From Mya arenaria (taxonomy: Eukaryota; Mollusca; Bivalvia; Myida; Myidae), in contig NC_069136.1 of assembly GCF_026914265.1 (NCBI RefSeq), positions 33,999,368 to 34,063,367 on the forward strand: a DNA stretch of 64,000 nucleotides. Reading direction: 5' to 3'. The notes under the pieces are model-generated. The model searched no databases. It was not told where the DNA came from and worked only from the letters and a program-made list of their open reading frames with translations. The position numbers were made by a program, and so were the translations under genes. Shown here in pieces: positions 13,276 to 25,500 of this stretch. The first letter of the stretch is position 1; each line of letters starts with the position of its first letter.

Positions 13276-13800
13276 AAATTACACTGAGAGGGCGCACAAG
13301 AATTGGGGGATGAGGGAGGGCGGGGCGGCGGTGTAAGAGTTGAATGGGGTACACCCGAATGTTTGAAGTATATTTGTTTATAGAAGATGAAGAATTTATT
13401 TTCATTTTAATCTGCACGAAACATTTGATCGTGTATTGGTTGTTTCAGGTTGTTTTAACAACCTGGTAGACCAAAGCTATTCTTATGGTTAAGAAATGCT
13501 ATCAGGTAATAGGATAATAATAATTTTTCGAGAGGCCATTTTTAACGCTGCTAATTGTTTGTGTATATAAAACACACATTCTGGTTAGAGCAGAGTGAGC
13601 CGCTTTAACGAGAGGGAAGAATGCCCATACAATGTCCTAGATATGAACTTTAAACCACTTAATGGCCCCTATCAGTAAGGTGCATTCATGTCCATTCACA
13701 TATTTGTCTTAACATGTAATTGAAGTATATTTGCAAAACCTCTTTTTAAACAAACTTCATTTCAGAGATAAGTTTCAGAGCGTGTCCGTTTATATGAAAG
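13276..13800 (+). repeat. Dispersed repeat family R1, copy 1
   Basis: This matches 42530-42940 (+) and 62435-62610 (-). Shared landmarks are GAGAGGGCGC near the start, GGTTGTTTTAA, TATCAGGTA, ATAAAACA, GAGCAGAGTG, CGCTTTAACGAGA and, here and in the 62-kb copy, AAGGTGCATTCATGTCCAT and TTCATTTCAGAGATAAG. It has no coding capacity. In the other two copies a GGAC-type minisatellite follows on the same side; here it does not. Confidence 0.8.
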
Positions 13801-14839
13801 TTATGTACGTGAAGGTAGCGGCCAAGCGGCGTGAAATTAGCGGCATTGCGGCGTAAAGTTGGCGGCATTTAATTTAAGTGTTCATTTTAAGCAAAATGTT
13901 GCCTTCCGACGTAGCATATATGACGTAATTTATCACGTGGTATACACACACTGGTTTGACTATTGGTAATCAGTTCCACTCACGTTGCTGTTTATTAATA
14001 GAAGAAATATTTTTTGACAATACCTGGTACCGTACTTGTAATTTTGTTCTTGTACAAAAACTCATCATCCTTTACTCTACTTATGTTAGGTAAAGGATTG
14101 AAAATATCTAGTTAGTGTATTTTATGGAATTATTTTTACCACCTGTACAATACAATTTGGGAAAAAAGTTGACATTGGGAAAAATACAAAATCAGGCTTA
14201 AATATCTAATTTAGATTTTAATGGCAAAATATATCATCGAAATTGGAGTTCGGGATGAACAAGCCTGAATTATTACTCTATTGCTTGGCATATTTTTTTT
14301 TCAAGCCCTGCTATATTAAATTCAGAATTAGAACAAGCCCCGATTACATAATTTTCACCAGTGCATGATTGTGGGCTTGTGCTAAAATATTCTATATACT
14401 ACATGTTTTAAAGATTTTTATGCATATATTATTTTGTTAATTTATAGTAAGTCTTTTCAAGATTTTTTATTCATTAATGTTATGAAATCTCCACTTATCA
14501 AATTTGGAAAACATAAAATATGGTGAAAAATGGACAAGTTTTCACTAGGGAAGAAGGCAGTAAGGCAGTAAATTTCACCAAAAAACCCCACTATTAATGT
14601 TGTTGTTGCTTTAGCCATATTGTTAATGATTACAACTGAACAAAATTGACAAGATGAAAGAAGAAAAACTGATTTCAGGAACATACCAGTTATTTTTTCA
14701 TTATAATTGATCATCAGAACATCACTAATTAGTATAGTCTATCTATATCATTATTAAAAAAAAAGAACATGGAAATTATATTGATATAGTATATGAAAAA
14801 TATTACTTGAAACTTAATGAAATCTCAAAACGCTGAAGT
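13801..14839. other. AT-rich spacer
   Basis: A short run of GCGGC-type words (13818-13870) is the only compositional oddity. No gene is seen. Confidence 0.55.
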
Positions 14840-14847
14840 ATAAGCAA

Positions 14848-15633
14848 TAGTGTTGTGCCGAAGATCAGTTATAATCGACAATTGATCGGAAAGGCCTTCA
14901 TCAGCGACAATCGATAGTGAAATTTGAACAATCGATTATAGAAACAAGAGACGTAACCACAACCGACTACCAGTTAAAAGATTGTCTTGAAAATATATTT
15001 TGTTTCTGGTCAATACATGTTAATGTTGAAATGTTCATGTGGTACTATATTGTGTTATCTAGTCATATTATCATGTCAGTAGCTCACTACAGTACCTTAT
15101 TACAAATTTTCTTTGTAATTTAACTGCAAAAGGATTGGTTCTCAACATCACACTTTTGTGGTTTTAAAATGTTACCGGTATTGTTTACTTCTTAAATCAT
15201 GTAATAATTTAGTTTTTTCAGTTTTCTGAAAGAAAATGTTCTTGTAAAACACAGAATATTCAACTGTTTGTTTTACTTGTTACTGACTGATTATCAAAAC
15301 GAAATTGATATTTTTCTTTGTGTTTACTTTACACATGTATTCAATACCGTACACAAAATTTAGAGCCTGCAGTCTCATGATCTGTAATAGTAACTTGTAA
15401 ACACTAAAGTATAGTTGCGTTCTGAATAAATAATGTAATTTATACAAATAAATGTACAAATAATATTGTAAGGGAACATTTTTTCTTAAACTGGTTCATG
15501 TAGTTTATCTATATGCCTTATATATGATGACCTAAGATAGTTAAATAATGATTAAAACGATTAATAATCGATCATTGATTGTTTTCATAAACCGATTATC
15601 TATAGTAATATTTCAGTCTGATTCCCAACACTA
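14848..15633. mobile_element. Non-autonomous hAT element
   Basis: This 786-bp element is bounded by terminal inverted repeats TAGTGTTG(T/G)G. The right end read inwards is TAGTGTTGGGAATC, the known start of a large hAT subgroup. It is flanked on both sides by the identical 8-base target duplication ATAAGCAA (14840-14847 and 15634-15641). Subterminal ATCGATT/AATCGAT words are repeated near both ends. No transposase frame exists, so it must have been moved in trans. The perfect duplication argues for a fairly recent insertion, although the left terminus has one mismatch. Confidence 0.9.
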
Positions 15634-15641
15634 ATAAGCAA

Positions 15642-16370
15642 TAAAAACAGTCAATTGTATATATATAATATATATCAACATCTACAGATACTTAGCCATA
15701 AGTTTTCAATTTTGGATAAAATTAACAAAATTAGAATTGCATACCTTCTTGTGTACATCTGTTTAATAAAATGAATAATTTTCCTTTATCATTAAGTAAA
15801 ACAGTTTTTAAAATAACAATTGAAGGATTAAAATTTTGAGCTACTAATTGCATTACCATAGATCTACTCAAATTTTGACACTTTTTAAAGAATAACCAAG
15901 AATAATTTCCAAATCTTCAAATGTAAAAGATCTACAGCATTCTTCCAAAATGGAAATATTTCATACTTGACTGAGTTCTTATTGAAAAATTGTCCTGAGG
16001 TAAAATGGTATTATTAAAACATGTGCTAACAATATTCCCAAATAATTTGGTACAGTATGACAAACAAATAAGCACATGATTGTGAAGAATCACTGTTTCT
16101 ATGTACAATTGACTGGTGCAATAGTTAGCAATAGACTTGGCGTCAATTGAATTTAGTTTGAAGGATAAACAATAACACTTTTTTTAACACTTTTTTACCT
16201 TTTTTTTCAAAAAAATGATTGCAGTCAATTGTAACCATGAACTCCCCAGGTCCGGGGAATAGTGGGATTTTAGGTTCAGCCAATCCCGGCTTTATAAAGC
16301 TACAATAATTAGCAATCAGGGATACTTTTTTATTATTTTGACATTTGTTATTAAAGTTAACCTGGGAGGA
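15642..16370. other. AT-rich spacer, nothing recognised
   Basis: No gene is seen. The part next to the tRNA-like sequence (about 16200-16370) may be the body of the SINE on the - strand, with a T-rich (A-rich on -) stretch at 16170-16220 as its possible tail. Confidence 0.4.
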
Positions 16371-16373
16371 AAA

Positions 16374-16452
16374 GTGCGCCCGGTGTGGGGCTCGAACCCA
16401 CGACCGCCGGAACACTAGCATGGCGCTCTAACCAACTGGGCTACCCGGGTGG
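16374..16452 (-). mobile_element. tRNA-derived SINE head
   Basis: On the - strand the A box TAGCCCAGTTGGTTAGAGC and the B box GGGTTCGAGCCCC are both close to consensus. The T stem GTGGG/CCCAC is intact. The acceptor stem pairs at only five of seven positions and the anticodon stem does not close, so this is better read as the pol III promoter part of a SINE than as a working tRNA gene. Confidence 0.7.
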
Positions 16453-16459
16453 GCGGCTG

Positions 16460-18205
16460 GTTCTAACCGACACTAACTACATTACATGTATCCCTGTCTC
16501 GAGTCTGCCATAGTCTAAAAATCTTCAAAAGACTGAAGGCCATTTAGGTGGACTAACCCCCGCTTAAATTCCTTCCCTGCAGGAATGAACTGATGGTAAA
16601 ATGTCCTCGCACCAAAGGGAACCTAGGTTACGCCCATTCCCGAGGAAATTTTGCGAGGAAAAAGCAGACAAAGCTTTGCGGAGTAATGTCACTATGTGGG
16701 GGGGGGGGGGGGGCATACCTGTGCGTGATCAAAAATAACAAACAATTATTATCATTTAAACCATCATGAAAACAAACGGCATTTAGACTTACCATACAGT
16801 TGTCTTCAATAAGTCCATAGCCCAAAAGTTTATGATTGTCCATTTCAATCCATTTTTTACACGAATGTTCGTCTGAGGTCACCGGAGTAGGTCCTACTTG
16901 ATTTGATGCTAAACCGGTTTAAGAAAATGTTCGTCTCCTACGCAGTAACCCCCCCTATTGTACAGTAGCAAATATAAAATCCATCACAAAATCTTCACCT
17001 AACTCTCATAAATGTGATTTAAAAATATGTTAATATTTAATCAACGTGTTTAACGATATTCATCTTTGAAACATTATTACAGTATCTTTATCCTCCATTC
17101 ACAAACACGTGGACATGATATTGATAAGCAAAGTACATGCGTATATTTGATAAACGAACAAAAACATGCAAACAGGTAGCAGGATGAAACAATATGAACA
17201 ATATCATTCCTAATGCTTAGAACGTATACTTGATCAAAGATAATGTCATTCAAGACATGAGTTTTTAAACTATCATGAATTGCGTGAAGGGCTATACACT
17301 TTTGCAAAAAAAATACCCCTTGCAATAGTATTTGGATATATTTACTTCTTATTTATCAATGTAAAGCTATCATTCAGTTATGGCAGGTGTTCAATGTAAC
17401 TGAGCACAATTTAAGAGTGTAAACGAATATCGCCACTGCTTTTAGCTACAGCTCCTAAACCCTGACAATAAGTGAACCGAGATAATGGCTCCTTTTCAAA
17501 GAATCATTTGAAATGGATGAATTCTGAAACAAAGAATGATTGTTGAGCTTATTTTTTTACGAAGTATTAAGTCAATACACAATGTTATAGAACATTTATA
17601 AATAATATCACTGACTTATAAATAATTGTTTAACCTATACTGGTAATAGGTTCGTGATAGTGCTATCATACATATATGTACCCATTTCATATGACAAGAA
17701 AAATAACATACCGTGAGTGATGGAAACGAAATAATAAAAAGAAGCCACTTTTGCATAGGATAAAAGATACACATCGAAAGGTTTTTTTCTTTAAATCTGA
17801 GTGATCAAATTAAGTTTGTCACTAAGTCAACATAGTTTAATGTACCTACTGACAATATAAGATGGTGTTCTCTAACCTATTCGATTAACTGAAAGACACA
17901 AATTGAGCCCACCAGGAAATGAAAATTAGTAAGTTATTCTTTTTAAAAGTATTTAATATTTTCGAGCATCTAGGACCAGAAGGCTTCAGAAAAGGATAAA
18001 TAATTCGCAAATCTGACGCAGTTGTATTTAAGATCACTGTTTTAGATTGCACACAACGTCACAAGTGAAAACACCGATGTAATACTCGAAATCAGGTAAC
18101 ATCTTGCAATGTTATTTTCTTGAATAATCTACAATATTAAATTAATGAGCAATAATATCATGACATGTATATATCACAACTTTATTTCTCCCCAGCAGAT
18201 GTTAT
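16460..18205. other. Intergenic stretch
   Basis: No gene is recognised. It holds a G homopolymer at about 16697-16714. Confidence 0.55.
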
Positions 18206-18565
18206 ACGGTGAAAGTCTCCAACTGGTGATTCCTCCAACTTCTGTGATCACCAACTTCTGTGAACTCCAATTGGTGGCTTTTATCTATAGAAATTGACTG
18301 TGGAATTCTCCAATTGGAATTTTCCCCAATTGGAGAGCCGTTTTTACAAAATCATAATTTTTGATTATTTATTAGATTTTAATTATGTTTATGAATCTAG
18401 TACTACAGACATACATAGAAATGTAATTTTCTGTTCCAAATTGTAATATTTGATTTTTTTCAAATTGCTGATTTTTTCCCCCGTTTCGGCTCATATGGAA
18501 AATTCTCCAATTGGAGTTTGCCAAAACCCCGCGGGGGACCTAAAATCCAATTGGTGGCCAACGGG
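18206..18565. repeat. Cluster of TCCAATTGGA palindromes
   Basis: The palindromic core CCAATTGG occurs at least five times, with older relatives reading CCAACTGG and CCAACTTCTG. Copies are irregularly spaced, with no fixed period. The inner 200 bases are AT-rich and free of the motif. Confidence 0.75.
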
Positions 18566-19820
18566 AGAAATCAATTTTGGAATTAAAATTTTCATATTTC
18601 TTAAAACTTTTTTTTTAATTTTACTTAAAATATTTCTTATTTAATGGGCAAACTTTCTATGTGTCGCTTTTGAAGTTGATATCTAAGATAATAAAAAACT
18701 AAGTTTGCAAGTAAACCGGATTTGCAAACTTATACCGGATGCTGTTATATTTAAAATATTTTATTAAATGAGGATTTGAAACAGTCTGACATTTGGGGAA
18801 AAGTTAACATATCATGCAGAGAGGCTGCTATCTAAACTCGATATGAGTCATAACCGTTCTAATCGATACGCATCAATTAACTTCCTCTTTTATTAGAAAA
18901 AAATGTCAAACAGTTTTCCTTATCATTGATTTATCATCCCATTAACAATACAACAGTGTTGGTTTAAGCTCGCGAACAAAGTTTTTTGTCGAGTTGAAAG
19001 GTTTTTATTAAAAATCATCGGAAAGCCACGCGATCTCATTAGTACTATTTAAGTATTATGAAAACTAAAAACACAATTTTATTGTTTTTTTTATGAAATT
19101 GAAAATACACACTTTTTAGTTTAGTTTATTTAAATCATATTCAATTAAGTAAGCAGAACCCATCTGGTCGAAGTTTTCTTTAAAGGTCCAACAATAAGGT
19201 TGATACATCTTTTAGATTTAGAGCTACGTGGCCACATATTCCATAGTTTAAATAGCGCCAAATTATCGCTGATATTTTGTATCTTTACCTTAATAATATA
19301 TTTATCTTTCATTCAAAAAAAGCATCAACATTAATAATCAAACATTAACAGTCGAAACTCGCTATGATCATTAAATTCAAATTAGTTAAATACAATAATG
19401 CATTAAAATTAACAAAGTACCAACCTATGTTATACGCATTTAATATTAAAACAAAAACAGTCGAAATTCGCTATCTTAAACTAACACCGTTATCTCGATG
19501 TTCTGGTTATTTCGAAAAAAAATCGAATGCGTTGGGTTAATTGAGACAAGTTCTGAATTCGGTTGTTTCGAATGTTCGTTATCTGGAAGTATCTCCCGAG
19601 GTGCAAACGTCTTCGACATAGCGATACTTATTGTATATGCTGTTGGATGTATGTTTCCCTTACTATAAAATAAGGTTTACATAGAACTTTATATGCTACA
19701 ATGTAAACTAACCAGATTGTTGTGTGATCAAACCTATCCTTTTACACCCCAACTATACGCTATATATCGGAAAACCATCTTAAAAATGATAAAATAAACA
19801 AATGTATTATCTTACATCTT
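18566..19820. other. AT-rich spacer, nothing recognised
   Basis: No gene, terminal repeat or array is visible. Confidence 0.6.
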
Positions 19821-19821
19821 T

Positions 19822-19910
19822 ATCATGATCATCATCATGATCATCATCATGATCATCATGATCATCATCATCATCATAATCATCATCGATGATGATGATG
19901 ATCATCATCA
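19822..19910. repeat. ATC/GAT microsatellite with self-complementary core
   Basis: ATC-type triplets are interrupted by GATC and then switch to GATGATGATGATGATC, so the right half can pair with neighbouring CAT runs. It stands immediately left of a short 28-bp array, as the CAT/CCA microsatellites do at 40140, 46358 and 63321. Confidence 0.9.
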
Positions 19911-19915
19911 TCATC

Positions 19916-20369
19916 AACTTTGGCTATGACATTTCGACATCAAAATTTTTGCTATGACATTTCGACATCAAAACTGTGGCTATGACATTTCAACATTGAA
20001 ACTTTAGCTATGGCAGTTCGACGTTACGATTATATAATTGTTTTCTTTATCAATATCATAGAGTAAGCCTGAGTATACTGACGCCACATTGAGAAACAAC
20101 TGCCTTTAATCGCAACACAAGTAAACAATTATCATAAGATTTACATATTTTTATTTCAATAACTTCAATAATAATCAAAGCAAGCAGAATTCTTCTTATT
20201 ATTAGGTAAACTAAATAAATCCACATACATCTCACTAGCAAATATGTAAAGAAGAGTGATTCAAACAAACATCATATTTATACAAGAGCAAGAAATGATA
20301 AAATCGTTAAACATGAAAAGCCTTACTGGCGGGGAACTTTACGGGAGTGGAATTCAGTAAAAATCACAT

Positions 20370-20420
<51 letters not shown>

Positions 20421-20830
20421 ACCTGCAATTCATTATCAAATAATGCTCACACGACCATGGTGATTGAAATAATACACGAAAGCGACACGCGGGTTTATTT
20501 ATAATTTTAGCAGCAACACCAGCATCCTGAACGGCTCGCACTTTAAAACGGATTCTAATATTATTGACATAACATTTAATCACAGTTTAATTACATTATA
20601 TCAATAATATTGAGGACATTTATTTGGTTTGTCAAAATTTATCTTACGCTTCAGTAAATACAATACCCTGGAAGGTGTATCATAAAGAATCTTAGGGATT
20701 GTGTTCGTACCTATTTAAGTATGATTTATTGTCCTAGGGGTGTTTCATCATATTTTAATCAATTATATTTAGAATCATTAAACTATGATAAAATAGTATA
20801 TCAATACTATTAGAATCAGTTTTCTAAAGT
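19916..20830 (-). repeat. B-box-gene 3' flank, copy A (gene missing)
   Basis: It starts with about four 28-bp units (GCTATGACATTTCGACATC type, to about 20030). Then come blocks shared with the 3' flanks of the B-box genes: CGATTATATAATTG, TTTATCAAT, AAGCAACT-like, an ATTTACATATTTTTATTT block, ACTGGCGGGGAACTTTAC, the block starting TGGTGATTGAAATAATACAC at 20458, GTAAATACAATACCCTGGAA and GTCCTAGGGGTGTTTCATCA. An (ATT)n run lies at 20372-20420. On the - strand the gene should lie at higher coordinates, but similarity stops near 20790 and no B-box sequence follows. Confidence 0.8.
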
Positions 20831-21036
20831 AATCGGACAATCGCTATTGTTACAAATAAAGAAGAATAATGAAATGCAATATATTCATTCTTTTTCAAAA
20901 GCATTCTCAGTGTCTAACATTGAAGAATATAAATCGCTGGGAGCCTTGGCTGTGTGCTTGTCCGATCTTATTTCTATACAGATATTACTGCATAGCTGCA
21001 TGTATATATCAATTCATTTTGTGTCCCTTATATGTA

Positions 21037-21965
21037 CGTAAGCCCCAAGTAGAGCGTCAACGCCGTGACATGATGAACGCGAGTATTGACCGTCTCAAGC
21101 TCCTAGTAGAGCGTTAACGCCGTGAGAGGATGAACGCGAGTATTGACCGTCTCAAGTTCCTTAACGCTGACACCATCCGACATCAGGAACGCCCCGACAT
21201 GACTTTTTTTCATAATCAAATGTTATTAACACGCAATTTTATGTTGAATAATTTCTATAGCATTTCGTTCTTACCAAATGTAGCTTTCCATATGCCATTT
21301 AGTTAAGGACACTTGAAAAGCAGACTTAGTAAGCCATAATTTAGTGTATACGTACGATGATTTTGCAATGCTAATAAATATATTAAATTATCATTAAAAT
21401 ATTGATAGTCAGGAAAAAAACAAGATGACATTTATCAAAACCTCATGGAAATTTAATGTTTTTGTCGCTAAATTAAAATTTATTGCGTATAAATGGGTGG
21501 TTGTGCGTGATTTAAAAAAATCCACAAATTGTATCTTCATTTTATTTTCATTTCACCAATGTCGCGTGTGGACAAGACGGACATCCTTGAGCTCACCGTG
21601 TTCCATTTAACACTGCTCCAGCTTCAGCAGAGAATCATCCGCATCGCAACCAAAGCCATAGACGCCGCCTCCTCCGAATCCTCCTACCACACCGGTTTCA
21701 GGGATTGCGCACAAGAGGCAGTCATCTTTATAGCTGCAAATGGGCTCGTGGTCCGATGGAAGCGACCATCCTACGCGGACATTTGAGTGGGATCTTTGCG
21801 CAGAAGCTGACTAGCGGCCAGGCTGCTGAAGGAGGACTTAAGGAGGAATTTGAAAAATCAGATTTCGCAGATAGATTCGGTCGCCCTATACATATACTCA
21901 TCCAAGCCATAACTCACTGGCCGTTTTCATGTCAACGCCGTGATAATCTGACGAGGGACTGAGAG
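21037..21965 (+). pseudogene. Broken hairy/enhancer-of-split (bHLH-Orange) gene
   Basis: HES/HEY-type repressors bind N/E-box DNA through a basic helix-loop-helix and use an Orange domain for partner choice. Here 21037-21195 encodes RKPQVERQRRDMMNASIDRL, a basic region plus helix 1 with the family's RKP start. A later part (21558-21640) reads SRVDKTDILELTVFHLTLLQ, which matches helix 2. YHTGFRDCAQEAVIFI (about 21686-21733) matches the start of the Orange domain. A 57-base in-frame segment is duplicated in tandem (21049-21105 and 21106-21162), and the second copy has CAA changed to TAA. After the Orange start the frame changes; LRGHLSGIFAQKL continues in another frame. No C-terminal WRPW is found. 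The parts are separated by about 350 AT-rich bases with no clear acceptor. This is a host gene copy that no longer encodes a full protein. Confidence 0.75.
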
Positions 21966-22567
21966 GGTTGACGAGTCAAATTACAACTTCCTTCATGAGA
22001 ACCCAAAAATGTTCGCCGATCTCGAGTATGTAGAAAGGCCACTATGACGTCATCATTCATCACTCCAGCACTTCCTGTTCGAGATTTGCCAGTCTTGACG
22101 TGTCAACTGACATTCAATCTTTGGGATCAGTGGCTTTGTTTCATTTGACCGAAGTGAGAACGACGTAGTTAGTTAAATGTCCAAAGAAGGGAATGCATAG
22201 CACCCGTGGTAAAAAGTTGATTTGTATTTAGTCAATGTATGTTTGTATGTATACAAGCTGTTCATGGATATTTTTATAAAAATGTTTAATGACCCATTCA
22301 TGTAGGTGATTGGCAGCCATAAAAAATGAAGGAAACTTGCCATTTATTTCTTATTTGTAGCAGGGGGTTTAACTTCTTCCCCTCACATATCCCGTTGTGT
22401 ACCAAATAAACTTCAGCTTCTATACGAATCATGCGCAACAACTGCCATAAATTTATATCACGAGTCTTCGTACCAAATATAGCGTTTATTTCTAAATTCC
22501 GCGTACCACGTAGCACCCTCTAGGGTCCCAAGTACTTACTAAAAAAATAGTAATCATTGAAAACAGT
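21966..22567. other. Spacer before the large array
   Basis: No gene is seen. TATGACGTCAT occurs near 22045. Confidence 0.5.
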
Positions 22568-25500
22568 GTACACATATACATACCTAGAAACCTTTGTTAT
22601 GACATTTCGATTTTGAAACCTTTCCTCCGACTTTCCATATTGAATCCTTTGTTATGACATTTCCGTATTGAATCCTTTGTTATGACATTTCCGTATTGAA
22701 TCCTTTGTTATGACATTTCCGTATTGAATCCTTCGTTATGACACTTCGATATTGAAACCTTTGCTATGACATTTCCATATTGAATCCTTTGTTATGACAT
22801 TTCGATATTGAAACCTTTGTTATGACATTTCCGTATTGAATCCTTTGTTATGACATTTCCGTATTGAATCCTTTGTTATGACATTTCCGTATTGAATCCT
22901 TTGATATGACATTTCCGTATTGAATCATTTGTTATGACATTTCGATATTGAAACCTTTGCTATGACATTTCCGTATTGAATCCTTTGTTATGACATTTCG
23001 ATATTGAAACCTTTGTTATGACATTTCCGTATTGAATCCTTTGTTATGACATTTCGATTTTGAAACCTTTCCTCCGACATTTCCATATTGAATCCTTTGT
23101 TATGACATTTCCGTATTGAATCCTTTGTTATGACATTTCCGTATTGAATCCTTTGTTATGACATTTCCATATTGAATCCTTTGTTATGACATTTCCGTAT
23201 TGAATCCTTTGTTATGACATTTCGATATTGAAACCTTTGCAAAGACATTTCGATATTGAAACATTTGCCTTGACATTTAAATATTGAAACCTTTGCTATG
23301 ACATTTCCATATTGAAACCTTTGCTATGACATTTCCATATTGAAACCTTTGCAAAGACATTTCGATATTGAAACATTTGCCTTGACATTTTGATATTGAA
23401 ACCTTTGCTATGACATTTCCATATTGAAACCTTTGCTATGACATTTCCATATTGAATCCTTTGCTATGACATTTCCATATTGAAACTTTTGCTTTGACAT
23501 TTCCATACTGAAACCTTTGTTATTTCATTTCCATATTAAATCCTTTGCTATGATATTTCCATATTCAAACCTTTGTTATGACATTTCCATATTGAAACCT
23601 TTGCTATGACATTTCCATATTGAAACCTTTGCTATGACATTTCCATATTGAAACATTTGCTTTGACATTTCCATACTGAAACCTTTGTTATTTCATTTCC
23701 ATATTAAATCCTTTGCTATGATATTTCCATATTGAAACCTTTGCTATGACATTTCCATATTGAATCGTTTGCTATGACATTTCCATATTGAATCCTTTGC
23801 TATGATATTTCCATACTCAAACCTTTGTTATGACATTTCCATATTGAAATCTTTGTTATGATATTTCCAAATGGAAATCTTTGTTATGATATTTCCATAT
23901 TGAAATCTTTGTTATGATATTTCCAAATGGAAATTTTTGTTATGACATTTCCATATTGAAATCTTTGTTATGATATTTCCAAATGGAAATCTTTGTTATG
24001 ATATTTCCATATTGAAATCTTTGTTATGATATTTCCATATTGAAACCTATGCTATGACCTTTGGACATTTGCACTCTAGCTATGACATTGCAATATTGAA
24101 ACTTTTGCTATGACAATTCCATATTGAATCCTTAATTACGACATTTCGATATTGAATCTTTTGCTATGACAATTCCATATTGAAACCTTTGCTATGACAT
24201 TTCCACATTGAATCCTTTGCTATGACATTTCCATATTGAATCCTTTGCTATGTCATTTCCATATTGTATCCTTTGTTATGACATTTCCATATTGAATCAT
24301 TTGCTATGACATTTCCATGTTGAATCCTTTGCTATGACATTTCCATATTGAAACCTTTGCTATGACATTTCCATATTGAATCATTTGCTATGACATTTCC
24401 ATATTGAATCCTTTGCTATGACATTTCCATATCGAGACCTTTGTTATGACATTTCCATATTGAAACCTTTGCTATGACATTTCCATATTGAAACCTTTGC
24501 TATGACATTTTCATATTGAATCCTTTGAATGACATTTCCATATTGAATCCTTTGCTATGACATTTCCATATTGTATCCTTTGCTATGACATTTCCTATTG
24601 AATTCTTTGCTATGATATGACATTTCCATATTGAAACCTTTGCTTTGACATTTCCATATTGTATCCTTTGCTATGACATTTCCATATCGAAACCTTTGCT
24701 ATGACATTTCCATATTGAATCCTTTGCTATGATATTTCCATATTGAATCCTTTGCTATGACATTTCCGTATTGAATCCTTTGCTATGATATTTCCATATT
24801 GAATCCTTTGCTATGACATTTCCATATTGAAACGTTAGCTTTGACATTTCCGTATTGAAACCTTTGGTATGACATTTCCATATTGAATCCTTTGCTATGA
24901 TATTTTCATATTGAATCCTTTGCTATGACATTTCCGTATTGAATCCTTTGCTATGATATTTCCATATTGAATACTTTGCTATGACATTTCCATATTGAAA
25001 CCTTAGCTTTGACATTTCCGTATTGAAACCTTTGCTATGACATTTCCATATTGAATCGTTTGCTATGATATTTCCATATTGAATCCTTTGCTATGACATT
25101 TCCATATTGAAACCTTTGCTATGACATTTCCATATTGTATCGTTTGCTATGACATTTCCATATCGAAACCTTTGCTATGACATTTCCATATTAAAACCTT
25201 TGCTATGACATTTCCATATTAAAACCTTTGCTATGACATTTCCATATTGAATCCTTTGCTATGACATTTCCATATTGAAACCTTTGCTATGACATTTCCA
25301 TATTGAAACCTTTGCTATGACATTTCCATATTGTATCGTTTGCTATGGCATTTCCATATTGAATCCTTTGCTATGACATTTCCATATTGAATCCTTTGCT
25401 ATGACATTTCCATATTGAATCCTTTGCTATGACATTTCCATATTGAATCCTTTGCTATGACATTTCCATATTGAATCCTTTGCTATGACATTTCCATATT

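Noticed and set aside
16374-16452. Functional tRNA gene
   Set aside because: A and B boxes are good, but the acceptor and anticodon stems do not close.
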